Assembly: GCF_014191425.1 (NCBI RefSeq)
Contig: NZ_JACHWP010000011.1
Span: 1-45,449 of the forward strand
Direction: 5' to 3'
DNA length: 45,449 nucleotides
From: Helcobacillus massiliensis
GTDB lineage: Bacteria; Actinomycetota; Actinomycetes; Actinomycetales; Dermabacteraceae
The notes under the pieces were generated by a model. It saw only the letters and a list, made by a program, of their open reading frames with translations. It did no database searches and was not told the origin of the DNA. This document shows positions 35,986 to 44,418 of the stretch, one piece after another. Numbering within the stretch: position 1 is the first letter of the stretch; each line of letters begins with the position of its first letter. Position numbers and translations under genes: made by a program.

Positions 35986-37112
35986 GCCTGGTCCCGGGGC
36001 TCCACCGAGGTGCGGCCAACCGGGGTGCGGCCCACTGGAGTGCGGCCGACGGGGTCTGCGCCCTCAACAGAGCGGGCGCCGTCGGCGGGGCGGAGGTCGG
36101 TGGTGGGCTGCGCGGGCTCATCGGCCGGGAGGGCTCCGTCGGCCGACGGAGCGGGCACTGACGCGAGCACATCATCGACGACCGAATCGGTCGAGATGTT
36201 CTGCAGCCACAGCTCCGGACGGATCAGGATGCGGTGGCCCAGCACCGGGTGCGCCAGATCCTTGATGTCCTCCGGGATCACATAGTCGCGGCCCCGGATG
36301 AGCGCCCACGCCCGCGCCGTCGTGATGAACGCGAGCGACCCGCGCGGCGAGGCGCCCATCGCCACTGACGAATGCGACCGGGTCGCCTGTACGATCTCCA
36401 CCGCGTATCGGCCGATCGCCTCCGACACGTGCACCGTCTCCACCGCGGCCTGCATGCCCAGCAGCTCGCCGTCCGCGAGCACCCGGTCCACGCTCTGCCC
36501 CTCCTGGCGTCGGCCCAGACGGCGCTCCAGGATCCCCCACTCGTCATCCACACTGGGGTAGCCGAACGCGAGCCGCAGCAGGAACCGGTCCAGCTGCGCC
36601 TCCGGAAGCGGGTACGTGCCCTCCGTCTCCACCGGGTTCGCGGTGGCGAGCACATGGAACGGCTCCGGCAGCTGATGCGTGGTGCCCTCCACCGTCACCT
36701 GGTGCTCCTGCATCGCCTCCAGCAGCGCCGCCTGCGTCTTCGGCGGGGTGCGGTTGATCTCGTCCGCGAGCAGCAGTCCGGTGAAGATCGGGCCCGGCCG
36801 GAACTCGAACGTGCCCGTGGCCTGCGAGAACACCTCCGAGCCCGTCAGGTCCGAGGGCAGCAGGTCTGGGGTGAACTGCGCCCGGCTGAACGGCAGGCCC
36901 AGCGCCTGCGCGAACGACCGTGCCGTCAGAGTCTTCCCCAGGCCGGGCAGGTCCTCGATGAGGACGTGGCCGCCGGCGAGGATCCCGGTGAGGACCTGCT
37001 CGAGGGCGCGGCGCTTGCCGACGACGGCGCGCTCCAGTTCATCGAGGATTCGGGTCGCGAGGCGGGACGCGTCGGCGACCGGCAGGGGCTGGACGGGGGA
37101 GTGCTGGGTCAT
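35982..37112 (-). CDS. MoxR-family AAA+ ATPase
   Basis: The 376-residue cytosolic ATPase has Walker A (EDLPGLGKTLTA, about residues 52-63), Walker B (LLLADEINRTPPKTQAALLEAMQE), sensor 1 (FHVLATANPVETEGTYPLPEAQLDRF) and sensor 2 (ASPRGSLAFIT). MoxR proteins act as chaperones that mature or control metal- or VWA-domain partners; here DUF58 and DUF4129 are the likely partners. The C-terminal 60 residues are a low-complexity tail that includes the repeat VGRTPVGRTPVGRT, encoded by three 15-bp repeats. The ATG at 37112 has an AGGAG site and overlaps the previous gene's stop by 4 nt. Confidence 0.95.
   Translation of the reverse strand: MTQHSPVQPLPVADASRLATRILDELERAVVGKRRALEQVLTGILAGGHVLIEDLPGLGKTLTARSFAQALGLPFSRAQFTPDLLPSDLTGSEVFSQATGTFEFRPGPIFTGLLLADEINRTPPKTQAALLEAMQEHQVTVEGTTHQLPEPFHVLATANPVETEGTYPLPEAQLDRFLLRLAFGYPSVDDEWGILERRLGRRQEGQSVDRVLADGELLGMQAAVETVHVSEAIGRYAVEIVQATRSHSSVAMGASPRGSLAFITTARAWALIRGRDYVIPEDIKDLAHPVLGHRILIRPELWLQNISTDSVVDDVLASVPAPSADGALPADEPAQPTTDLRPADGARSVEGADPVGRTPVGRTPVGRTSVEPRDQA
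36009..36053 (-). repeat. Three 15-bp tandem repeats in the moxR 3' end
   Basis: Three imperfect 15-bp units (36009-36023, 36024-36038, 36039-36053) encode the near-identical peptide units GRTPV at the C-terminus of the MoxR protein. Copy number is likely to vary between strains. Confidence 0.75.
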
Positions 37113-37639
37113 CGGTGGCTCCTGGCGGGGCTGGTCGGGTCCGCTGGCCGCGGCGGTGCGGCCAGCAGCTGGTCGGTGAGGGCGTTCGCGTCGTCTACGA
37201 GCGCCTCGAGGTCGGGCGCGCCGCGGGACGCGGCGGAGGCGAGTGCGGGTGGGATCTCCAGGCGGCTGCCGACGGATTCCGCCTGCGCCTCGGCGCCGGC
37301 CACGAGCGAGGACGCCATGTCGTGCAGGGCCCGCGTGTTGTAGGACGACCCGGTGAGGCCGCCGGAGAACAGTTCGTTGATGCGGCGCACGCGCGGGTCG
37401 TACCCGTCGGGGCGCAGCTCGTCCACCTCCGGGTGGCGGATGGGGAACAGGGTGAGGTGGGCGCGGCGGATGCCCTGCCGCAGCCAGAGAGCGAGGACCG
37501 CGCACGCCACCGCCGCCACCACCAGGAACAGTACGTTGATGCGCAGGTTCGCCGCTGCAGCGAGCGCAGCGGTGCCGAGCGCCGCGAGGACGGCGATGAT
37601 CAGGGCGATGAGGAGCCAGCGGGCGGCGGTGCGGGTCAT
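37109..37639 (-). CDS. Small membrane protein in the MoxR operon
   Basis: The 176-residue protein has two adjacent N-terminal transmembrane helices (about residues 8-29 and 33-52), then a soluble domain of about 120 residues with a conserved-looking FSGGLTGSSYN stretch. No family is recognised. Overlaps of 4 nt with both neighbours (ATGA) show tight coupling, and it is probably a structural part of the same membrane complex. The C-terminal 20 residues are Pro-rich. Confidence 0.8.
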   Translation of the reverse strand: MTRTAARWLLIALIIAVLAALGTAALAAAANLRINVLFLVVAAVACAVLALWLRQGIRRAHLTLFPIRHPEVDELRPDGYDPRVRRINELFSGGLTGSSYNTRALHDMASSLVAGAEAQAESVGSRLEIPPALASAASRGAPDLEALVDDANALTDQLLAAPPRPADPTSPARSHR

Positions 37640-38370
37640 CGGGCACCGCCTCGGCTGCTGGGGGAGACGGCGGGGGCGGAGTCGAGGTCCGCGAGCAGGG
37701 AGTCGAGCAGCTGCACCGCCCGGGCACGGTGCACCTCCCCGAGGGGGTGCGGGGAGAACATCGCCTGGCGGAACAGGTCGGCGAATTCGTCCACGTCCGA
37801 CGCGTTCAGCGGCAGATGCCGCAGGGCCCGCCGCATGTGGTCGGAGGGTGTGTCGGAGGCGAGACGGCGGTGCCCGTGGTCCTCCGCGGCGCGCTCCAGC
37901 TCCCGCCACGCCGCGATGATCGCCTCAGCGGCCGTGCCCTCCGCCACCAGGCGGGAGCGGGCGCGGGACAGGGTGGCGGCCGCGTCGTCCTGGCTGATCA
38001 GGCTGGTGGTGTCGATCGCGCCGGCGTCCGGCCGGACCGCGCGGGCGCTGCGGACCGCCCGGCGCACCAGGGCCACGACCAGCCACAGCAGAGCGAGCGC
38101 CGCCGCGACGATCACAGCCCACAGCAGCACCGTGAGCACCTGGTCGAGAACGGAACGCAGCGGTTCGATCTCATCCTGGTACCACTCCGGCTCCCCCTCC
38201 TGCAGCGGTGGGGGCGGCGGCGGGGTGTCGGCGAAGACGGGGCGCTGCGCCACCATGCCGTCCGGCAGCACCGCGATCGGCGACATGCGGGCGTGCAGGG
38301 ACGCCGCGATCAGTGCCACGAGGCCGGCCGCCCACAGCAGCGGGGCGATGCGGATGCGGCGCCCGCCCAT
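37636..38370 (-). CDS. DUF4129 domain protein
   Basis: The 244-residue protein has an N-terminal helix that may serve as a signal anchor, a Pro-rich external loop, a second transmembrane helix (about residues 78-102), and a cytoplasmic C-terminal DUF4129 domain. That domain shows AIIAAWRELERAAEDHGHRR, SDHMRRALRHL and FADLFRQAMFSPHPLG, the known pattern of this family. DUF4129 proteins stand beside MoxR, DUF58 and transglutaminase genes in many actinobacteria; no transglutaminase is seen here. I chose the ATG at 38370 because it overlaps the methyltransferase stop (TGATG). A GTG one codon earlier is possible. Confidence 0.85.
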   Translation of the reverse strand: MGGRRIRIAPLLWAAGLVALIAASLHARMSPIAVLPDGMVAQRPVFADTPPPPPPLQEGEPEWYQDEIEPLRSVLDQVLTVLLWAVIVAAALALLWLVVALVRRAVRSARAVRPDAGAIDTTSLISQDDAAATLSRARSRLVAEGTAAEAIIAAWRELERAAEDHGHRRLASDTPSDHMRRALRHLPLNASDVDEFADLFRQAMFSPHPLGEVHRARAVQLLDSLLADLDSAPAVSPSSRGGAR

Positions 38371-39599
38371 CACGGCACATCCCGGTGCGGCTGGGCGATG
38401 ATGACGGACTGCTTCCCGGCGACCCGCGTGAGGATCACGGTCGCGGACTCGTCGCCGAAGCGCGCCGGCTTCAGACGGCGGCGCAGCTCCTCCGGCTCCA
38501 CGGCCGTTCCGCGCTTCTTGAACTCCACCGTGCCGATCCTATGAGAGCGCAGGTGGGCCTGCAGGGCTTTCATCGAAAAATCGAAGACGTCCTCGACCGC
38601 GTACCCCTGCGCGAACGGCGAATCCACCCGCGCATCCGCCGTCAGGTAGGCGATGGACTCATCGATCAGGTCCGCATCGAGCCGGCGGGCGAGGGTGCCG
38701 ATCAGGCCGGCGCGGATCACGGCTCCGTCCGGCTCGTACAGGTGGTCGCGGACCCCGTCGGCGGAGAGGTCGGGGTCGTCCGCGGCGTGGGGGCTGTCGG
38801 GGGAGGGGCCGACGGAGTCCGGATCGAGCCGGTGCACCTGGGACCCGTCGGCCCCCGTGAACAGCAGGGCGGAGCGGGCCACGCCCTCACGGGCGAGCGG
38901 CCCCAGATGCAGCACCGCCTCCAGCACCTGGCCCCGCCAGGAGATCCACTGTGTTTCGGAGCCCGTCGGCAGGTGGGCGTGGTCGATCGCGGGCGCCAGC
39001 TTCGCCGCGGTCGCGGGGGTGCGGCGAGCGAAGTCGAGGATGGTGGACAGCGGCGGAAGCGCCTGCTCCGGATCGTGGAGGCGGGCGCGGCCGGCCCGGC
39101 GCGCCGGGTCGAACCAGAGGCCCTGCACCCGCGCGGGGTCGAACGCCGTCAGGTCGCCCAGTTCGATGCGGGCGGTGGGGAACAGGCGCAGGTTCGCGGT
39201 AGCGACCGCGGCTGTCTCCTCGTCCTTCTCCACGCCGATCACCTCGAGCCCGAGGCCGGCCTTCGCGAGGGTGTCCCCGCCGATGCCGCAGCCGAGGTCC
39301 GCGACGCTGTCGATGCCGGCGTCGCGGAACCTCTGCGCGTGGTGGGCTGCGATCGGCAGGCGGGTGGCCTGCTCCAGGCCGTCCGGGGTGAACAGCATCT
39401 GGTCCGCGAACTCGCCGAACTTCTCGTGCGCCTTCGCCCGCAGACGCGACTGCGTCATCACCGCGGCCACCGTCTCCGCGCTGTGTCCGTCCCGCCGCAG
39501 CGCCTCGCCGAGCTGCAGGACGCGGGACTCGTCGTAGGCGGGCAGGGAGTTCAGCAGGGCGAACCCCTCGGGCGTGAGGACGGGGGCGAGAGCGGACAT
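38370..39599 (-). CDS. Class I SAM-dependent methyltransferase with THUMP-like domain
   Basis: The 409-residue protein has a Rossmann-type SAM motif VADLGCGIGGDTLA (about residue 99), followed by GVEKDEETAAVATAN and the LWFDPARRAGR segment where DPAR replaces the catalytic motif of other families. The C-terminal 90 residues (RSHRIGTVEFKKRG) form the THUMP-like domain found in this actinobacterial family. Its substrate, probably RNA, is unknown. It is the first gene of the MoxR/DUF58 operon by a 1-nt stop-start overlap, an unusual place for it. It appears leaderless: TAGACT ends 6 nt before the ATG at 39599. Confidence 0.88.
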   Translation of the reverse strand: MSALAPVLTPEGFALLNSLPAYDESRVLQLGEALRRDGHSAETVAAVMTQSRLRAKAHEKFGEFADQMLFTPDGLEQATRLPIAAHHAQRFRDAGIDSVADLGCGIGGDTLAKAGLGLEVIGVEKDEETAAVATANLRLFPTARIELGDLTAFDPARVQGLWFDPARRAGRARLHDPEQALPPLSTILDFARRTPATAAKLAPAIDHAHLPTGSETQWISWRGQVLEAVLHLGPLAREGVARSALLFTGADGSQVHRLDPDSVGPSPDSPHAADDPDLSADGVRDHLYEPDGAVIRAGLIGTLARRLDADLIDESIAYLTADARVDSPFAQGYAVEDVFDFSMKALQAHLRSHRIGTVEFKKRGTAVEPEELRRRLKPARFGDESATVILTRVAGKQSVIIAQPHRDVP

Positions 39600-39605
39600 A
39601 CCCGC

Positions 39606-39611
39606 AGTCTA
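39606..39611 (-). promoter_or_regulatory. -10 box (TAGACT) of the methyltransferase/MoxR operon
   Basis: TAGACT on the minus strand ends 6 nt before the ATG at 39599, with no ribosome site. It lies just after the last gene of the sugar ABC operon, which stops at 39620. Confidence 0.55.
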
Positions 39612-39619
39612 GCGGCGCC

Positions 39620-40552
39620 TCACTTCAGCGAACCGGCGCTCAGACCGCCCACGATGCGGCGCTGGAACACCAGCACCATCACGATCAGCGGCACCGTCAC
39701 GATCAGACCCGCCGCCATCTTCGTGCCGTACGGGGTGTCGAACTGCGAGGAGCCGGTGAACTTCGAGATCGCCACGTTCGCGGTGGTCATCTCCGGGGAG
39801 TTCACCATCGTCAGGGCGATGAGGAACTCGTTCCACGCCGCGATGAACGTGATGATCGCGGTGGTGAACACGCCGGGGGCGCTCAGCGGCAGGATGACGC
39901 GGAAGAACGCTCCCATGCGGGTGGTGCCGTCCACCATCGCGGCCTGTTCCAGCTCCACCGGCAGTTGGCGGAAGAACGCGTTGAGGTTCCACACCGCCAG
40001 CGGCAGCGCGAAGCTCATCGTGGGCACGATCATCGCCTGGTACGTGTTGATCCAGTTGAACGGGAACCAGTCGAAACCGCCGGAGAACATCTTCAGCAGC
40101 GGCACCACGAGCGTGATCACGGGGAACATCGACGTGGCGACGATCGCGAACATCACCAGCACCTTGCCCCAGAACTCCAGCCGCGCCAGTGCGTACGCAC
40201 CGGCGATGCCGAGGATCAGCACGAGGATGGTGGTGCCGCCGGCGACCACCAGGGAGTTCAGCAGCGCCCGAATGAAGTTGTTCGACGGGTCGAACACGGC
40301 GCGGAAGTTCTCGAAGGAGACGGGGTTGGGGATGAGGTCGGTGGAGCGGCCCTGCGTGGGCAGGCGCAGCGCCGAGACGGTCATCCAGTAGAACGGCGCG
40401 AGGCAGTAGATGAGGATGAACGCGATTCCGAGGCCCACGATGATCTTCGCGCCGCGCTCGCCCTTGCGCTTCTCGGGTCGGGCGGGGGCGGCGGGGCGGC
40501 CGGAGGAGGCCGACGGGTTCTGCGCGGACGCGGTCGAAGCGGCGGTGCTCAT
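39620..40552 (-). CDS. Carbohydrate ABC transporter permease, MalG type
   Basis: The 310-residue protein has a soluble, Ala/Pro-rich basic head (about 35 residues), then six hydrophobic segments. The EAA loop EQAAMVDGTTRMGAFFRVILP docks on a shared ATPase, and the C-terminus LSAGSLK is typical of MalG-type permeases. It pairs with the upstream MalF-type permease (4-nt overlap, ATGA). No ATPase gene is in this window, so a multipurpose MsiK-like ATPase encoded elsewhere is likely; this is inferred from the class. Confidence 0.93.
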   Translation of the reverse strand: MSTAASTASAQNPSASSGRPAAPARPEKRKGERGAKIIVGLGIAFILIYCLAPFYWMTVSALRLPTQGRSTDLIPNPVSFENFRAVFDPSNNFIRALLNSLVVAGGTTILVLILGIAGAYALARLEFWGKVLVMFAIVATSMFPVITLVVPLLKMFSGGFDWFPFNWINTYQAMIVPTMSFALPLAVWNLNAFFRQLPVELEQAAMVDGTTRMGAFFRVILPLSAPGVFTTAIITFIAAWNEFLIALTMVNSPEMTTANVAISKFTGSSQFDTPYGTKMAAGLIVTVPLIVMVLVFQRRIVGGLSAGSLK

Positions 40553-41532
40553 GCCATGCTCCCTTCACTGGTGGTGACCAGGCGCTTCGGCTTCGAGCCC
40601 TTCGCGCGCTTCTTCTTCGTGCGGGTGGACGACTCGCCGAGGACATCGGCGCCGAGCAGCCTGATGAACAGGAACGCCACCAGGCAGATGTAGCAGAACA
40701 GCACCATCGAATACGCCGATGCCATGCCGTAGTCGGTCTTCGTGGCGGCGTCCTGCGCGAGCATCGACAGGGTCTGGCCGCTGCGGAGCTTGCCGAGCAG
40801 CACGTAGGGCAGGTCGAACATGCGCATCGCGTCCAGCAGGCGGAACAGGACCGCGACCACGAGGACGGGACGGATCAGCGGCAGGGTGATCGACCAGAAG
40901 GTGCGCCAGCGTCCGGCGCCGTCCACCTTCGCGGCCTCGTACACCTGCTCGTCGATGGTCTGCAGGCCCGCGAGGGTCAGCAGGCCGATGTAGGGCGCGG
41001 TCTTCCAGATGTCCGCGATGAGCACCGCGGCCTTCGCCTGCCAGCCCTCCGTGGTCCACAGGACCTGGTAGTTCAGCAGGCGGTTCGCGATGCCGTTCGC
41101 ATCGAAGATCAGCTGCCACATGAGGGCGGACACCACGGTGGGGATGGCCCACGGGATGAGGATGGAGGCGCGGATCAGGCCGGTGGCGCGCAGGGCGCGG
41201 GCCATGATCAGGGCCATCGCCACACCGAGCACCGTCTCGATGCTGACGCCGACCACGGTGAACAGGGTTGTGTTCCAGAACGCGTTCCAGAACCCGGCTC
41301 CGGCGCCGGAGGAGGTGAACGCGTCGGCGTAGTTCTGCAGGCCCACGAAGGTGTCGCCCTGCTGCAGCAGGCCGGTCTCGGGGTCCACGCCGTCGTCGGC
41401 GCGGAAGAACGACTGCCAGATCGACAGCACCAGCGGGAAGCCCACCACAACGGCGAGCAGGATCAGGGTGGGCAGGAGCAGCAGGTACGCCATTCTGCTC
41501 TCCGCCCCGAACAGACGGGACTTCACAGCCAC
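40549..41532 (-). CDS. Carbohydrate ABC transporter permease, MalF type
   Basis: The 327-residue inner-membrane protein has six hydrophobic segments. The EAA loop (VYEAAKVDGAGRWRTFWSIT) is intact. The C-terminus is basic (RTKKKRAKGSKPKRL). It forms the heterodimeric channel with the MalG-type permease encoded next. The start is GTG at 41532, with AGAAAGG upstream; a GTG two codons later is possible. Confidence 0.92.
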   Translation of the reverse strand: MAVKSRLFGAESRMAYLLLLPTLILLAVVVGFPLVLSIWQSFFRADDGVDPETGLLQQGDTFVGLQNYADAFTSSGAGAGFWNAFWNTTLFTVVGVSIETVLGVAMALIMARALRATGLIRASILIPWAIPTVVSALMWQLIFDANGIANRLLNYQVLWTTEGWQAKAAVLIADIWKTAPYIGLLTLAGLQTIDEQVYEAAKVDGAGRWRTFWSITLPLIRPVLVVAVLFRLLDAMRMFDLPYVLLGKLRSGQTLSMLAQDAATKTDYGMASAYSMVLFCYICLVAFLFIRLLGADVLGESSTRTKKKRAKGSKPKRLVTTSEGSMA

Positions 41533-41563
41533 ATCGGGCCTTCTTTCATCGGGGGAGGGGAGA

Positions 41564-41606
41564 GGAGGGCGGGGTGCCGGCCGCTCTGCCGGCGTCCCCG
41601 CCCTCC
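41564..41606 (-). terminator. Large stem-loop between the binding-protein and permease genes
   Basis: GGAGGGCGGGG (41564-41574) pairs with CCCCGCCCTCC (41596-41606) over 11 bp, and GCCGGC (41576-41581 and 41588-41593) pairs within it. It sits in the 81-bp gap just after the binding-protein stop. It may end or slow transcription, or protect the upstream mRNA end, which would give more binding protein than permease. Confidence 0.7.
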
Positions 41607-41613
41607 GTCACGG

Positions 41614-42933
41614 TCAGGACTCGAGGGATTCGAGCTGCTTCTGCAGCTCGTCCATCGCGGCCTTCGCTTCCTTCTCACCGGAGAACACGGCGTAGCCGGC
41701 CTCCTGGATCGCCTGGGTGACATCCCCGTACTTCACGACCTGCGGGCGCGGCGTGCCGCCGTCGATCGCTTCCTTCAGGGTCGGGAAGAACGGGAACTTC
41801 TTCAGCACTTCCTCGTCCTCGTAGACCGCGGCCGACGCCGGGGCCTGAGCGGTCGCGATCGCCCACTCCTTCTGCTGCTCTTCGGCGGCCATGAAGGCGA
41901 TGAAGTCCACCGCCGTGCCCTGGTTCTTGCCGAACGCGGAGATGGCGTAGTTGAGGCCGCCGAGGGTGGAGGATCCGGGCTTGTCGCCGACGCCGGGGAT
42001 CGGGGCGACGTCGATCTTGCCGTTCACCGAGGAGGAGCCGTCCTCGTTCTGGGCGAGCTCCCACACGTACGGCCAGTTCTGCAGGAACGCGAGCTTGCCG
42101 TCCTGGAACGCCTGGCGGGACTCCTCCTCCTTGTAGGTGAGGGCCTCCTTCGGAATGTGCTTGGAGTCGAAGCCGTCGCGGACTGCCTGCACACCGGCGA
42201 TCACGTCGGGGGTGTTGACGGTGGGCTTGCCCTGGTCGTCGAACAGGGCGCCGCCGGCGGACTTCGCCAGGCCGGTCAGCTGCACGGTCAGGCCCTCGTA
42301 CTTGGAGTACTGGGAGCCGAAGCCGAGGGTGTCCTTGCCGTCGGGGGACTTCCTGATCTCGTCGATCAGCTGGTACATCTCCTCGAAGGACTTCGGCGCC
42401 TCTTCGGTGCCGGCGGCGGACAGGAGGTCCTTGCGGTAGAAGAGGAGCTCGGCGTTGGTGGTGAACGGGACGGCGTACAGCTTCTTGAAGTACCTGCCGG
42501 TCTCCACGGTGGCGGGGATGAGCTCCTTCAGCGGGAACTTGTCCTCCGGCAGCTCCACCACCCACTGCTGGGCGGCGAACTCGGCGGTCCACACCACGTC
42601 GAGGCCGAGCACGGTGAAGGCATCGGACTTCGCCTGCGCGTTGTTGATGAACTGGGCGCGCTGCTCATCGGCGGACTCCGGCAGCTCCGAGAGGGTGACC
42701 TTCTCGTCGGGGTGCTGGGAGTTCCACTTCTCGAGGAACTCCTTCAGCTTGCCGGAGGTGTCCTTGCCGGTCGCGAAGGTGATGGGGCCGCGCTCGTCGA
42801 AATTGCCCTGGGCGGGCTCGGCGCCGCCGGAGGAGGACTTGTCGCCTCCGCAGGCAGCGAGACCGAGAGCTGCTGCGCCGGCAGTGCCAGCGGCGAGCAC
42901 ACCGCGGCGGGAAGGGGTGAAGCCAGATGACAT
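41614..42933 (-). CDS. Carbohydrate ABC transporter substrate-binding lipoprotein (intact copy)
   Basis: The 439-residue protein has a Tat-like signal (SRRGVLAAGTAGAAALG) and a lipobox with LAAC at about residue 25. The mature part (ITFATGKDTSG, KWNSQHPDEKVTL, SADEQRAQFIN, YAVPFTTNAELLFYRKDLL, TYKEEESRQAFQDG, NWPYVWEL) is an extracellular solute-binding protein of family 1, as for maltose, trehalose or other sugars. The exact sugar is unknown. The ATG at 42933 has a strong AAGGAGG site. A TACAGT -10 candidate lies at 42982-42987. A damaged paralogue lies 96 bp upstream. Confidence 0.93.
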   Translation of the reverse strand: MSSGFTPSRRGVLAAGTAGAAALGLAACGGDKSSSGGAEPAQGNFDERGPITFATGKDTSGKLKEFLEKWNSQHPDEKVTLSELPESADEQRAQFINNAQAKSDAFTVLGLDVVWTAEFAAQQWVVELPEDKFPLKELIPATVETGRYFKKLYAVPFTTNAELLFYRKDLLSAAGTEEAPKSFEEMYQLIDEIRKSPDGKDTLGFGSQYSKYEGLTVQLTGLAKSAGGALFDDQGKPTVNTPDVIAGVQAVRDGFDSKHIPKEALTYKEEESRQAFQDGKLAFLQNWPYVWELAQNEDGSSSVNGKIDVAPIPGVGDKPGSSTLGGLNYAISAFGKNQGTAVDFIAFMAAEEQQKEWAIATAQAPASAAVYEDEEVLKKFPFFPTLKEAIDGGTPRPQVVKYGDVTQAIQEAGYAVFSGEKEAKAAMDELQKQLESLES

Positions 42934-43029
42934 TGGGGTTCCTCCTTGAATCCAGGCGCCGAACAGCGCCTCTGTGACCATACTGTAATACGTGTGATCT
43001 GCTGCATCCGGAGCCTTTCGCCCGCTGGA
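42934..43029. promoter_or_regulatory. Region between the two binding-protein genes
   Basis: On the minus strand TACAGT (42982-42987) may be the -10 box of the intact binding-protein gene, giving a leader of about 40 nt. No good -35 box stands out. An imperfect AT-rich repeat around 42980-42997 could be a binding site for a sugar repressor. Confidence 0.35.
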
Positions 43030-44350
43030 TCAGGGCGCGAGCTTCACCAGCGCCTTCTGCAGTGCCTTCATCTCCGGCTCCACCTCGGCCTCGCCCGAGA
43101 TGATGCGGTACGCCGACTCCTGGATCGCCTGCGTCACCTCTGCGTAGCGCACGGTCGGCGGACGCGAGACGCCTGCGTCGATGCCCTCCTTCAGTGCCGT
43201 CCAGAACGCGTACCTGTTGATCAGATCCTTGTCCTCGTACAGGGAGGTGAGGGTCGGTGCCTGCGCGGTCGCCATTGCGAACTCCTTCTGCGACTCCTCC
43301 TTCACCAGGTAGGAGATGAAGTCCGCGGCTGTGCCGTGATTGCCGGCGAACGCGGAGATCGACCAGTTGAGACCGCCGAGAGTGGAGGCGCCCTTCTTCC
43401 CGCCGATGCCCGGCAGCGGCACGAGGCCCACCTTTCCGGTGACCTTCGAGGATCCGTCCGTCTTGTTCACCAGTTCCCAGATGTACGGCCAGTTCTGCAT
43501 GAACACCAGCCGGCCGTCCTGAAACGCCTGGCGGGACTCCTCCTCCTTGTAGGTGAGCGCCTCCTTCGGGATGACTCCGGAATCGAACGCCGACCGCAGC
43601 TCGGTCATGGCGCGGATCGCTTCGGGGGAGTCGGCGTGGGGTGGTTCCCTCGTCGTCGAAGAGCACACCGCCGGCGGAGGCGATCAGGCCGGTGATCTGC
43701 ACTGTCAGCCCCTCGTACTTCGCGAACTGGGAGCCGAACCCGAAGACTGACTCCTCCTTGCCGGTGATGGCCTCGGCGATCTCGAACATCTCCTCCACCG
43801 AGGTGGGGGCGCTGTCAGCACCTGCCTTCTCCAGCAGGTCCTTGCGGTAGAACAGCAGCTCCGCGTTCGATGCCCACGGCACGCCGTAGAGGCGGTCGAA
43901 GTAGGTGGCGGTGGTGACGGTGGACGGGACCATGTCGTCGAAGGGGAAGCGGTCCTTCGGCAGCTCCACCACCCACTTGTTGGCGGCGAACTCCGCCATC
44001 CACACCACGTCCATGCCGAGGACCGTGTACGCGTCGGACTTCGAGCGAGCGTTGTTGACGAGCTGCACACGCTGCTCGTCGGCGCTTTCGGACAGTTCCA
44101 GGAATGTCACCTCTTCGTCCGGTGCTCCTTGTTCCACGCCTCCACCTGGCTGCGCAGGATGCCCGGTGGTGTCCTTTCCCTTCGCGAGGGTGATGGGGCC
44201 CCGCTCGCTGAAGTCCGCCTTCGCGGGCTCGCCCGGATCGGAGCCGCTGCCCGGCTTCGCGGAGCCGCAGGCGGTGACGGCACCGGCGGCGAGGGCGGCA
44301 GCGGTCCTCGCCATCACGGTGCGGCGACTGGGGGAGGTCCAGGTGCTCAT
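43030..44350 (-). pseudogene. Frameshifted paralogue of the carbohydrate-binding lipoprotein
   Basis: The sequence encodes a clear relative of the intact binding protein, with a Tat-like signal (SRRTVMARTAAAL), a lipobox (VTAC) and a GAGAGGA ribosome site before the ATG at 44350. It needs three single-base shifts to read through. One extra base lies near 44161-44165, one missing base near 44119-44123 (these compensate and garble about 14 residues), and one extra C/G lies in the GGGG run at 43638-43641, where the frame changes from LFDDEGTT to HADSPEAIRAM. The remainder to 43030 keeps the family sequence (TYKEEESRQAFQDG, then NWPYIWEL). Either a real decaying duplicate or an assembly error in G/C runs; no other gene here shows such damage. 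Confidence 0.8.
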
Positions 44351-44406
44351 CGGAGGGTCCTCTCATCGGAGCCGGATGTGGTGCGCATCACTGTAGCCCA
44401 CCCGGA

Positions 44407-44412
44407 TACAGT
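44407..44412 (+). promoter_or_regulatory. -10 box (TACAGT) of a probable leaderless moeA mRNA
   Basis: TACAGT ends 6 nt before the ATG at 44419, with no ribosome site. Confidence 0.5.
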
Positions 44413-44418
44413 GGCCCC

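Noticed and set aside
42665-43029. Continuation of the frameshifted binding-protein frame past 43030 into the intact copy
   Set aside because: That open frame is a wrong-frame shadow of the next gene; the paralogue's true C-terminus ends at 43030 in the other frame.
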